Translations under genes and position numbers: made by a program
Part shown: one piece after another, positions 35,211 through 42,996 of the stretch
Layout of the letters: each line of letters starts with the position of its first letter
Numbering within the stretch: position 1 is the stretch's first letter
Origin: CAVQZA01 sp963724805
GTDB lineage: Bacteria > Actinomycetota > Thermoleophilia > Gaiellales > Gaiellaceae
Length of the DNA: 64,000 nucleotides
Reading direction: 5' to 3'
Assembly (NCBI GenBank): GCA_963724805.1
Contig: CAVRWA010000011.1
Span: 310,001 to 374,000, forward strand
Notes under the pieces: generated by a model
Database searches by the model: none
What the model was told of the DNA's origin: nothing
The model's input: only the letters and a program-made list of their open reading frames with translations

Positions 35211-36127
35211 GCTGCGAGGTCCGGCGCCGGGGCGAACACGCGCGCAGCGCGCCGGGCTCCTTCGGCCGTGCCGACGAGGAGGGCGAGCGGGTCGCCGATG
35301 ATCCGATAGGGAGTATGCAGCCGCGTGTCCGGGGGCGCCGCCGCAAGAAGGGCCGGGCCGAGCCGCAGCTCGCCGGCCCGCAGCGCCCCGGCCAGGCCGA
35401 GCATCCAGCGCATGTTGTCGAGATGCGCGACCTTGGCGACGGCGCCTACCGCGGCGGCACAGGCGCCGCCGGAGACGACCTGCTCGGAGAACGAAAGGCT
35501 CAGGCGATGCCGGTTCGCGGTCAGGCACGTCACGGACAGGAGCGCACCCATCGGCTCGCCGGGCGTCTCCGTCAGATGCCACGCACGGAGGCCGTGGTAG
35601 GCGGCCCAGCCGCGCGGGCGCCCGTGCCCGAAGTAGATGCCCGCACCGATCCCCAGCCGTAGCCCGCGAACGAGATCGTCGCGGATGATCCGCTCGGCCG
35701 TCCAGCGCAGCAGCTGCAGCGGCTCGGCCCCGGCGCCCCCGAGCTTGGCCTCCATCCGGCCGGCGAGATGAAGGTAGCGCTGCTCTCGCTGACCGAGGAC
35801 GGCCACGGGCCCGGCCGGCCCGTCCCGTCGCTCGACGCGGGCCGCCGCCCGGGCGAAGACCTCGAGACCCTCGCCGAGGTTGGGGAGCCAGCCGGCGGGC
35901 ACAGGCCGTCCAAACGGATCCTCCAGGAACGGCCCGGGGAGCGCTGTGCGCGGCGAGCGACGCCGGTCGCCGACCACGAGGACAGCCTCGGCCGGGGCAA
36001 GCTCGTCCCGGAGCGCCTCGGGAGCGCCGGGCTCGACCACCCGCACCTCGCGTGTGCGCTCATGCGCGCGCAGGAGCGGACGGAGCGGGCCGAGGGCTTC
36101 CCGAGGCGCTGCGATCACCCAGCTCAC
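35207..36127 (-). CDS. Peptidase C25 (gingipain)-like cysteine peptidase domain protein
   Basis: 306 residues from GTG at 36127, overlapping the zincin gene stop. No signal peptide. The caspase-like catalytic pair is visible as His in GIYFGHGRPRGW (about 170) and Cys in LLSVTCLTAN (about 203), followed by SFSEQVVSGGACAAAVGAVA and the end motif PYRIIGDPLALLVG, where YxxxGDP closes C25 domains. It probably cleaves proteins after a specific residue; the giant protein encoded just upstream is an obvious candidate substrate. Family call is from motif reading only. Confidence 0.6.
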   Translation of the reverse strand: MSWVIAAPREALGPLRPLLRAHERTREVRVVEPGAPEALRDELAPAEAVLVVGDRRRSPRTALPGPFLEDPFGRPVPAGWLPNLGEGLEVFARAAARVERRDGPAGPVAVLGQREQRYLHLAGRMEAKLGGAGAEPLQLLRWTAERIIRDDLVRGLRLGIGAGIYFGHGRPRGWAAYHGLRAWHLTETPGEPMGALLSVTCLTANRHRLSLSFSEQVVSGGACAAAVGAVAKVAHLDNMRWMLGLAGALRAGELRLGPALLAAAPPDTRLHTPYRIIGDPLALLVGTAEGARRAARVFAPAPDLAA

Positions 36128-38931
36128 GCCGCACGCACCTCGGCGATGTACGGATCGTAGGCGGAGGTGTTCCCACCGCCTTTCAGCTCGACGTAGAAGT
36201 CGGCGATCAGCTGGGCCTGCTGCTCAGGGTTGAATGTGTCGAGCTTTCCGCCTGCCGCGGTGTTCGCAACGAGCGCAGGCTCCCCGCCGTAGTCGTAGGC
36301 CGCGTTCCCGAGCGTCGCCTGAGAGTAGAGCGCGTGGCCCATGTAATACGGGCCTGTGACCTCCCCTTGCCAGACGTGTCCGAGCTCGTGGATCAGCGTA
36401 TGCCGGTTGCCCGGGAAGACCGTGGTGTCGAACCCGGTGGGCAGGTGGATGATCCGCATCGTGGTCACCGCCGCCGCGTGGTCGCGGAACCAGGTGCTCA
36501 TGCCGGAGATGAACGAGCCCTCGAAGATCTGGACGTCGTCGAGCGGGGGGCTCTTCTTGTAGACGAGCTTCGCCTCGGTCTTCTCGTCGGCACGCAGCTT
36601 GCGGAAGACGCCGAAGACCTCCAGTACGATCGCGATTGCCGCGTCCAGGGCCCCGACGCCGGCTTCGATCAGCCCGTCGAGCACCTCGAGTAGGCCCTCA
36701 CCGGCGTCCTTCAGGGCCTGGATGACTCGCTTCTTGGCATCCCGGGCGGGCTGGAGGAAGGCCGAGTTGACGATCTCGCCGACGGTCTTGCCGAGCTCGC
36801 GCAGGCCGCGCACGAGGTTGTCGAGTGCGTTCTGCGGGTGCTTGATCGTGTCGACGACGAGCTCGGCGATGGTCGCGCCGGCCGCGAGGAGCTCCGCGGC
36901 GACTTCCTTCACCGCCTGCACCGACCGGGCCACGGCCCAGCCGATCAGCTCCACGACGGCGGCGCCCGCCTTGAGCAGTCCCTTGACGACGGCCCGGAGG
37001 CCGTCGATCGCGTCGGTCGCGACCCAGGTGAGCACGTAGCTGATCGAGTTCTTCAGCCGCTGCGTCACCTCGCCGAGCAGCTCGAGCGCAGCATCGCCCG
37101 CCGCGGCCGCCCAGCGGATGACCTCCCGCAGCGCGATCCCGGCCGACTCGATCGCCTTCACGACGGCCTCGAAGGCGGCCGCGGTCTTCGCCGCCGCCCA
37201 GTCGAGTGCCTCGTCGATGCTCTTCTTCACGTAGCGGATCGCGAGGATCGCCTCGCGGTAAAGCTTGTCGACCGCTCCCGCGGCCTGCGTCAGCACCCAG
37301 TCGAGTACGTCACCGACCGGGCCGAGCGCCTTCAGCACGCCGTTCACCATCTTGCGGAAGACGAAATAGCTCCGCGCGACTGCCTGGGCCAGGAGATCCG
37401 CGACCGCGAGCCCCGCGGCGATCATCGCGTCGATCAGCCGAGCCGCGGTGCGGTAGGTGAACGCGACGACGGAGCCGACGAACTCGACGACTGTCTTGCC
37501 GAGTTGCACGGCCGCCTTGACTATGTCGCGCAGGAGATTCCCGGCGAGTCGGAGCGCCTCGCGGCAGACGTCGATCAGCTTGCGGCCGAGGTCGAAGGCT
37601 GCTTCGACGATCCGCTTGATCGCGTTGAAGCCGTAGGCAGCGATGGCGCTGACGAGATCGGCGAGCGCGGCCCCGACCTTCAGCGCAAACTGGGCGATCT
37701 TCCTCGCGAGCGCGACGGCCGCGTTCGCGATGTATGCGGCGATGTCGAGCAGGGCGCCGCCGAGCTCGACGAGCGCCCGCACGACGGCTTCGAGAATCGA
37801 GGCGGCGGCATTCTTGACGGCGTCGATGATCTCGGCGACGGCCTTGCCGATCTCCTGCAGTGCCCGCACGACGGCCTTGACGACGCTCACGGCGAACTTC
37901 GCCGCCTCGACGATCAGCTCGCCGACCGCACGCCCGAGCTCGACGAGGGCCTGCACCATCTTGCGGAGGAGCGTCGCACCGGCCTGCAGCGCCTGGTTGA
38001 TGAGGTTGCCGATCGTCTTGCCGATCGCGATCAGCGCGCGGGCGAACTCCCGGACGGTCGCGTAGATCTGCGTACCCAGCCACGAGAGGAGCTCGCCGAG
38101 CGAGTGGCCGAGATCGTCGATGGCTCGCAGCGCCGTCTGGAGAGCGGCGCCGACGAGGGTGGCGATCTCCGTCAAGACCTCGAACATAGCGTGGCCGGCG
38201 TCGATGATTCCCTGGATCACCTTCTTGACGAAGGCGAGTGTGTTCGCGACGGCGGCGTCGAGTGCGCCCTTGACGATGTCGAAGATCTTCTCGCCGGCGA
38301 GGAGCAGCGCCTTCGCGAGGTTGGCCATCTGGGCGACGGTGAAGTTGACGGCGGCGACGAGTGCGTTCGCGATCGACTGGACCGCGTTCTTGATCGCGTC
38401 GACGACCGAGTCGACGGCCTCCTTGACGGCGTCCACGATGTCGCCGACCGCCTCGACGATCGCTGCGTCGTTCGGGTCGTCGGCGACCGGCCGCGTCTCG
38501 ATCGTAGCGCCGAGCTCGGCGAGGTAGACGAGCACCTCGCGAATCGCCTTCCGGTCGTGCTTGCCCGCGTCGGTAATCACGAAGTCCTTCATCAGCGAGC
38601 GGCCCTGGGCGGTGGGTAGCTGGCCGATCGCGTGAACGACCCAGCGCTCCTGTCCCGCTTTGCGGTATCCATCCAGCAGCGTCCGGCGCTCGGTGGGCGA
38701 ACGCAGTGCGACCGACTGGAAGAGCTGGCGGTGGTGATCGAGGTCGGGTAGCGTCGTCGCGAACGCCTCGGCGAGCCGTAGTGCCTGCGTCTTCGACGAG
38801 TGGAAGACCTGTCTGTAGACCGGCCCCACGTCGGACTGAGTCGGCTGTGCCTCGGCGAGCCGGGTCGTGAGCTCTTCCTGGCCCACCTTCGGCAGCGGAC
38901 CAAGCTGTGAGAGCACACGTGCTGCTGACAT
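36124..38931 (-). CDS. Giant amphipathic-helix repeat protein with C-terminal HExxH zincin motif
   Basis: 935 residues from ATG at 38931, chosen over ATG 38940 because AAGGAG sits nine bases before it but touches the earlier one. Residues about 1-145 are a soluble helical head. About 150-780 are almost continuous amphipathic helices rich in Ala, Ile and Val with recurring ALxELGxAVGELIxxA units; no signal peptide or true membrane helix. The C-terminal about 135 residues contain DVQIFEGSFISGM and LIHELGHVWQ (about 855), a zinc-peptidase motif like those of DUF4157 and Vgr-related proteins. First gene of the five-gene operon. Possible roles: lipid- or membrane-coating filament, tape-measure-like rod, or toxin carrier. 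Confidence 0.7.
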   Translation of the reverse strand: MSAARVLSQLGPLPKVGQEELTTRLAEAQPTQSDVGPVYRQVFHSSKTQALRLAEAFATTLPDLDHHRQLFQSVALRSPTERRTLLDGYRKAGQERWVVHAIGQLPTAQGRSLMKDFVITDAGKHDRKAIREVLVYLAELGATIETRPVADDPNDAAIVEAVGDIVDAVKEAVDSVVDAIKNAVQSIANALVAAVNFTVAQMANLAKALLLAGEKIFDIVKGALDAAVANTLAFVKKVIQGIIDAGHAMFEVLTEIATLVGAALQTALRAIDDLGHSLGELLSWLGTQIYATVREFARALIAIGKTIGNLINQALQAGATLLRKMVQALVELGRAVGELIVEAAKFAVSVVKAVVRALQEIGKAVAEIIDAVKNAAASILEAVVRALVELGGALLDIAAYIANAAVALARKIAQFALKVGAALADLVSAIAAYGFNAIKRIVEAAFDLGRKLIDVCREALRLAGNLLRDIVKAAVQLGKTVVEFVGSVVAFTYRTAARLIDAMIAAGLAVADLLAQAVARSYFVFRKMVNGVLKALGPVGDVLDWVLTQAAGAVDKLYREAILAIRYVKKSIDEALDWAAAKTAAAFEAVVKAIESAGIALREVIRWAAAAGDAALELLGEVTQRLKNSISYVLTWVATDAIDGLRAVVKGLLKAGAAVVELIGWAVARSVQAVKEVAAELLAAGATIAELVVDTIKHPQNALDNLVRGLRELGKTVGEIVNSAFLQPARDAKKRVIQALKDAGEGLLEVLDGLIEAGVGALDAAIAIVLEVFGVFRKLRADEKTEAKLVYKKSPPLDDVQIFEGSFISGMSTWFRDHAAAVTTMRIIHLPTGFDTTVFPGNRHTLIHELGHVWQGEVTGPYYMGHALYSQATLGNAAYDYGGEPALVANTAAGGKLDTFNPEQQAQLIADFYVELKGGGNTSAYDPYIAEVRAA

Positions 38932-39187
38932 CTGCGTCATCTCCTTCGTTGGTTTACCGCTGTGGAAGAGCGTGCCGCAGTGCCTGCCAGCCGTGACCTT
39001 AGTACGGCGTGGCGGCCCCGTTCAAGTTCGGTGGCCGTCCGGACCGGTGCGTCAGGTACCGAGAACCGACGCAAGGCAGTGCTCGCAGTGTTCGAAATGG
39101 CTGGCGCGGCTCAGAGACCGCAGGGTGGAAGTAGAGCGACGCCCGAAAGTCGTCATGGCGCCGAAGGCGCCGGACTTTCCGGCGAGA

Positions 39188-39230
39188 ACAGGGGCGGCAG
39201 GACTCGAACCTGCAACCCCCGGTTTTGGAG
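39188..39230 (-). repeat. att-like site: truncated copy of the tRNA-Trp 3' half
   Basis: Forty-three bases identical to 41367-41409, covering the tRNA 3' end, T-arm and the 3' side of the anticodon arm up to CCAAAACC. The sequence diverges immediately beyond (GGCGCC instead of GACCGG), so this copy is not a functional tRNA. Confidence 0.8.
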
Positions 39231-39437
39231 GCGCCGGTGCCACAGACAAGGCTCCGAGGTGGGCCGCGGGACCAGCTCACATTGGGGCGCCAATACGCGG
39301 GATGGGTCGCACCCAGTCTGAGTCACAGCCTATTGACGCTCTCGCCTTTACCTTGCGGGTTACGTTGTGGCCATTGTGGGAGGGAGTTAGGTTTGAGGAG
39401 AACGATTTCGGGCGGGCGATGGGAGGCGAAGGCAGCC

Positions 39438-40388
39438 ATGTTTCGTGTGTGTTGGCCGACGGTTCGGCTGTTGCTCATCACGGTAGTTGTTGCGCTGGCT
39501 GGCGGTTTGGGGGTCGATGTGACCGCTGCTGTTGGCCGCTCCTGGGCGTTGCCGCCGACGGTGATGTCGGGACCGGTCACGGCGATCGAGCCGACCTCAG
39601 CGACGGTCGCTGGGGTTGTCACTCCAAACGGTGTGTCCACTAGCTGGTATGTCGAGTACGGCAGGACTAGGAGTTTCGGCTTGCGCACGCGGTCGGCGAG
39701 CGCCGGGTCTGGCACCGCCGGCCTGGGCGTTTCCGCGAGGCTGAGGGGCCTCAAGCCGGGCACGACCTATCACTATCGCTTTGTCGCCGCGAGCAGTGCG
39801 GGCACTGCCCGCGGGTTGGACGGTCTCCTCGCGACTTTGGCGCCGCGCCCGGCAGTAACGATCTCGGCCGCGCGGTCGATCGTCGAGTTCGGGCAACAGA
39901 TCACCCTGTTTGGGACTCTGTCGACAAGGCGGGCCGACCGGACGGTCACAATCCTTGCGCAGAGAGCCGGCCAAAACTCGTTCGTGTGGTCTGGAACCGT
40001 TCTCACGCACGGTAATGGCACCTGGAGCATCGCAGTGATGCCGCAGATCGGAACCACCTACAAGGCGCGCTGCAGCGGGGTTGTCAGCCCGACGAAGTCG
40101 ATCGGTGTCAGGCCGGCAGTCTCCCTGCGAGCACTATCGCTGCAGCGGTTCGCGACCCACGTCGCAGGCGCGCGCTCATTCGCAGGACGCAAAGTCCAAC
40201 TCCAGCGCCTCTCCGCCGGGCACTGGCTGACGATCGCGCGCCTCCACCTCAACGCGAGGGCGGCGGCAGTCTTCCACCCGAACCTTCCCCGAGGGCTCTC
40301 GAAGCTTCGCGTCGCGATGAGCGTCAACCAGGCCGGAATCGGCTATCTCGCCGGCTTCAGCCCAACACTCAGATACCGCAAACACTGA
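39438..40388 (+). CDS. Secreted FN3/Ig-like domain protein
   Basis: 316 residues from ATG at 39438; the longer frame upstream runs back into the tRNA duplication and is not coding. Signal peptide about 1-30. A fibronectin type III domain follows (about 35-130) with the YVEYGRTRSFG and LKPGTTYHYRFVA motifs, then two Ig-like domains (about 132-225 and 228-315), the first starting ITLFGTLSTRRADRTVTI. Probably surface-exposed or released. It is the main cargo of the tRNA-Trp insertion. Confidence 0.7.
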   Translation: MFRVCWPTVRLLLITVVVALAGGLGVDVTAAVGRSWALPPTVMSGPVTAIEPTSATVAGVVTPNGVSTSWYVEYGRTRSFGLRTRSASAGSGTAGLGVSARLRGLKPGTTYHYRFVAASSAGTARGLDGLLATLAPRPAVTISAARSIVEFGQQITLFGTLSTRRADRTVTILAQRAGQNSFVWSGTVLTHGNGTWSIAVMPQIGTTYKARCSGVVSPTKSIGVRPAVSLRALSLQRFATHVAGARSFAGRKVQLQRLSAGHWLTIARLHLNARAAAVFHPNLPRGLSKLRVAMSVNQAGIGYLAGFSPTLRYRKH

Positions 40389-40668
40389 AATCGCGGAGTC
40401 CGTCCCATTCTCCGGGAACGGGAGCCCCCCTCAGGCACTACCGGCGCCTGGTAGAAGCGACACTTCTCACAGGCGAGGGGGCGAGCCCAGCGATTCCCCT
40501 GTTCGGTCGAATCTAACTCCGCACTCTGCGGAGAACGGCAACCGGAGGGTCGCCCTTGTGGTCAATCGACTCGACCAAGGAACGTTCAGCGCCTACGCAA
40601 CGATCGCCTTCCACGGACACCGCGTTGATAAGGGGAGGCGAAGGAGCGAGAGAAGCCTTGGATGCCCC
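40389..40668. other. Spacer within the tRNA-Trp insertion
   Basis: No supported gene. It contains several short GC-rich inverted stretches near 40413-40445 that could terminate the FN3-protein transcript, and a CCCCTAGGGG palindrome at its right end, touching the stop of the next gene. Confidence 0.35.
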
Positions 40669-41028
40669 CTAGGGGAGGCGGACGCAGGGCCTCTTCACGC
40701 CGGTCGCGTGGATGCTGGTGTGGACGAGCCACGCCGTGTCAGTCGCCGTGCAGCGAATGCGTACTCCGTCCGCAGACGTTTGGTTGATGCGCACCGCGCA
40801 GTTCACCCGGGTCGGACGTATGCGCCAACAACCCGTGATGCTCCAATCGACAGTGTCGCCGAACGCCTCCGCCACCGACGCCGCTTTGTCTTCGTACTGG
40901 GAGATAACGCTCCGTCCCTGCGCCATCGTTAGGAAGCCCGATTTGACCGTGCGCGCCTGGGCGTTGCCTCCGATTAGCAACCCAAGACCGAGAACTGCGA
41001 CCACCCTTGTGAAAGGCCCGCCCGCCAT
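40669..41028 (-). CDS. Small secreted protein, unknown
   Basis: 119 residues, ATG at 41028. Signal peptide about 1-27 (VVAVLGLGLLIGGNAQA). The mature part has four Cys, in TGCWRIRP, NCAVRI, IRCTATD and RPCVRLP, probably two disulfides, and resembles small actinobacterial secreted proteins of unknown function. It converges with the FN3 gene inside the insertion. Confidence 0.55.
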   Translation of the reverse strand: MAGGPFTRVVAVLGLGLLIGGNAQARTVKSGFLTMAQGRSVISQYEDKAASVAEAFGDTVDWSITGCWRIRPTRVNCAVRINQTSADGVRIRCTATDTAWLVHTSIHATGVKRPCVRLP

Positions 41029-41366
41029 AAGAGATTCAGTATGACCCCCTGGGATCAATTCGGAACGTCACCACAGCATTGCGTCCCGCTAGGCGTTCGG
41101 GATCGGCTCGAGCAGCGCCTGCACACTTGGGAGAGGACACGGTCGGTGCTCTCGCCTCAGTTGGACGCGCTGTCCGGGCCGATCCCGGGCGGCAAGGAGC
41201 GGCGACTTGGAGGATCGTTTACATGCGTCTTACGTGGTTGGGACGAACTCGTTACACAGCGCAGCGAACCTCGACCGACAACGATGAGGAGTGGGGTCGC
41301 ACTACTCATCGTCGGCGGTGAGCGCCGTTTTGCGCGTGGTCGCCCTCTCTCCCCTTGAGCGGTGCG
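41029..41366. other. Gene-free spacer next to tRNA-Trp
   Basis: No ORF with coding character or recognisable motif was found. It would hold the promoter of the small secreted protein and the end of the insertion. Confidence 0.35.
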
Positions 41367-41409
41367 ACAGGGGCGGCAGGACTCGAACCTGCAACCCCCG
41401 GTTTTGGAG
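41367..41409 (-). repeat. att-like site within the intact tRNA-Trp
   Basis: Second 43-bp copy, identical to 39188-39230, forming the 3' half of the intact tRNA gene. Confidence 0.8.
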
Positions 41410-41440
41410 ACCGGTGCTCTGCCAATTGAGCTACGCCCCT
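41368..41440 (-). tRNA. tRNA-Trp (CCA)
   Basis: 73-nt cloverleaf on the minus strand: acceptor AGGGGCG/CGCCCCT with discriminator G, D-arm GTAGCTCAATTGGCAGAGC, anticodon loop CTCCAAA with anticodon CCA, T-arm GCAGGTTCGAGTCCTGC. CCA tail not encoded. Confidence 0.97.
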
Positions 41441-41565
41441 CGGTTCGCGGCGGTGATTGTACAGCGTGGTTAGCCTGGTCAAGGGCGAGCCGGACCATCC
41501 TGCACCGTGTCTGGGCCACCAGCCAGACGCGGGCAGGTGTGGCACTAACCATCTACCATCCTCCG

Positions 41566-41742
41566 ATGCGGGGCGGCCTGCAGCGGCGCGCGCTCGGCGC
41601 GCTCTTCCTCGTGATCGCGCTCGCGATGGCCGGGATCGCGGTCGCCTCGGCCCTCCACGGGCGCTGGGTGATCGTCTTCGCCGCAGGTGTGCTCGCGGCG
41701 TGGCTCGCCTCTCTCGCAGCACGCGGCCTGCGCCTGCGTTGA
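41566..41742 (+). CDS. Small two-helix membrane protein
   Basis: 58 residues, ATG at 41566. Basic start (RGGLQRR), two hydrophobic segments (about 11-28 and 33-52) and an Arg-rich end. It lies 33 bases before the sigma-factor start in the same direction, so it may share its transcript. Function unknown. Confidence 0.5.
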   Translation: MRGGLQRRALGALFLVIALAMAGIAVASALHGRWVIVFAAGVLAAWLASLAARGLRLR

Positions 41743-41775
41743 GGAATATCACCCTCCGCAGCGTATTGTCTCACC

Positions 41776-42555
41776 GTGAGCGTCGAGGACACGAAGGGTC
41801 TCTGGCAGGAGTACCGGCGCAACCGCGACGAGAAGCTGCGCGACCGGCTGATCCTCACCTACGCGCCGCTGGTCAAGTACGTGGCCGGCCGGCTGGGCAG
41901 CGGCCTGCCCGCGCACGTCGAGGAGGGCGACCTCGTCTCGTACGGCCTGCTCGGCCTGATCGGGGCGATCGAGCGCTACGACCCCGACCGCGACGTGAAG
42001 TTCGAGACCTACGCGATCGCGCGCATCAAGGGGTCGATCATCGACGAGCTGCGTGCGCTCGACTGGGTGCCGCGCTCCGTCCGGGCCCGCGCCCGCGACA
42101 TCGAGCGCGCTGTCGCCGAGCTCGAGTCGAAGCTCGGCCGCGCGCCGAACGACGACGAGATCGCCGCCAAGCTCGGCCTAACCGAGGACGAGCTCGAGGA
42201 CAGTCTGACCGAGATCTCGCGTTCCTCGATCGCCGCGCTCGACGAGCTCTGGACCGTCTCGGCGGGAGGCGACCAGATCGCCCTGATCGACACGATCGAG
42301 GACACGCAGGGCCCCGAGCCCCAGTCCGCGCTCGCGCAGACCGAGCTGCGGGAGGCGATGGCCGACGCGATCGCGCGCCTGCCCGAGCGGGAGAAGCTCG
42401 TCGTCACGCTCTACTACTACGAGGAGCTGACGCTGCGCGAGATCGGCGAGGTGCTCGGCGTCACGGAGTCGCGCGTCTCGCAGCTGCACACGAAGGCGAT
42501 CCTGCGCCTCAAGGCGCGCCTCGGCGGCTCGCCCGCCGCCGTCCGGGAGCCGTAG
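41776..42555 (+). CDS. FliA/WhiG-type sigma factor (sigma-70 group 3)
   Basis: 259 residues from GTG at 41776. Region 2 is at about 20-90 (LVKYVAGRLGSGLP, EEGDLVSYGLLGLIGAIERYDP, KFETYAIARIKGSIIDELR), region 3 at about 100-150 and region 4 at about 195-250 (ELTLREIGEVLGVTESRVSQL helix-turn-helix). The DWVPRSVR segment before region 3 is typical of FliA/WhiG. It directs RNA polymerase to motility- or differentiation-type promoters. No flagellar gene or FlgM-like anti-sigma factor is nearby, so a WhiG- or biofilm-like role is possible. Confidence 0.9.
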   Translation: MSVEDTKGLWQEYRRNRDEKLRDRLILTYAPLVKYVAGRLGSGLPAHVEEGDLVSYGLLGLIGAIERYDPDRDVKFETYAIARIKGSIIDELRALDWVPRSVRARARDIERAVAELESKLGRAPNDDEIAAKLGLTEDELEDSLTEISRSSIAALDELWTVSAGGDQIALIDTIEDTQGPEPQSALAQTELREAMADAIARLPEREKLVVTLYYYEELTLREIGEVLGVTESRVSQLHTKAILRLKARLGGSPAAVREP

Positions 42556-42557
42556 AC

Positions 42558-42911
42558 CTACTTCGAGCAGGCGAGGCCGACCGCGCCCCACGAGCGCCAC
42601 GAGCCGCCGTCGTGCTTCCAGAGGCGCCAGGCCCGGTAGAGCTGCTCCTGCTTCGACGCGGTGAACGGGAACGCGGGATCCCCGGGATGCTTGAAGGCGG
42701 GGTCGGGCGCGCCGCCGAGGTTGAGCCATGTCGTGCGCATGAACTGCAGCCCGCCGTAGAAGCCGTTGCCGGTGTTCGCGCTCCACGGCGCTTCCTTCGC
42801 GTGGATGCACATCGCCTGTGCGAGCCACTGCTTGGGAGGCTGCCAGGTGTCCGCCGAGGCGACGGCCGCCCCGAGCAGGGCCGCACAGAAGACGATCGCC
42901 AGCGTCCGCAT
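42558..42911 (-). CDS. Transglycosylase-like (Rpf/SLT) secreted protein
   Basis: 117 residues, ATG at 42911; longer in-frame extensions overlap the EF-G gene and are not real. Signal peptide 1-20 (LAIVFCAALLGAAVASA). The core CIHAKEAPWSANTGNGFYGGLQFMRTTW (about 35-62; read as separate motifs CIHAKE and GNGFYGGLQF) matches resuscitation-promoting-factor/transglycosylase-like domains, with the catalytic Glu expected in CIHAKE. It probably cleaves peptidoglycan at growth or revival. Converges with the sigma gene. Confidence 0.8.
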   Translation of the reverse strand: MRTLAIVFCAALLGAAVASADTWQPPKQWLAQAMCIHAKEAPWSANTGNGFYGGLQFMRTTWLNLGGAPDPAFKHPGDPAFPFTASKQEQLYRAWRLWKHDGGSWRSWGAVGLACSK

Positions 42912-42996
42912 CGAGCCTATTCCTACCACCCCGGGGGAAACGGGGGGCCGATAAGATCGAAACGACACCCGGCCCTTACAGGAGGAATCGCGCCCC

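Larger units (their letters stand above)
39188..41409. mobile_element. 2.2-kb insertion flanked by a 43-bp duplication of the tRNA-Trp 3' half
   Basis: The segment between the truncated tRNA-Trp copy and the intact tRNA-Trp gene is arranged exactly as after site-specific integration into the tRNA 3' end. It carries two secreted-protein genes and no integrase, and its base composition looks less GC-rich than the surroundings. It is probably what remains of a larger island, or was mobilised by an integrase acting from elsewhere. Confidence 0.65.

Noticed and set aside
39225..39437. N-terminal extension of the FN3 protein into the tRNA-Trp duplication
   Set aside because: It would translate tRNA sequence and lacks coding character; the ATG at 39438 begins a proper signal peptide.
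40413..40520. Another tRNA-like remnant in the tRNA-Trp insertion
   Set aside because: A TTCGGTCGAATC-like stretch recalls a T-arm, but no acceptor or anticodon arm can be drawn.
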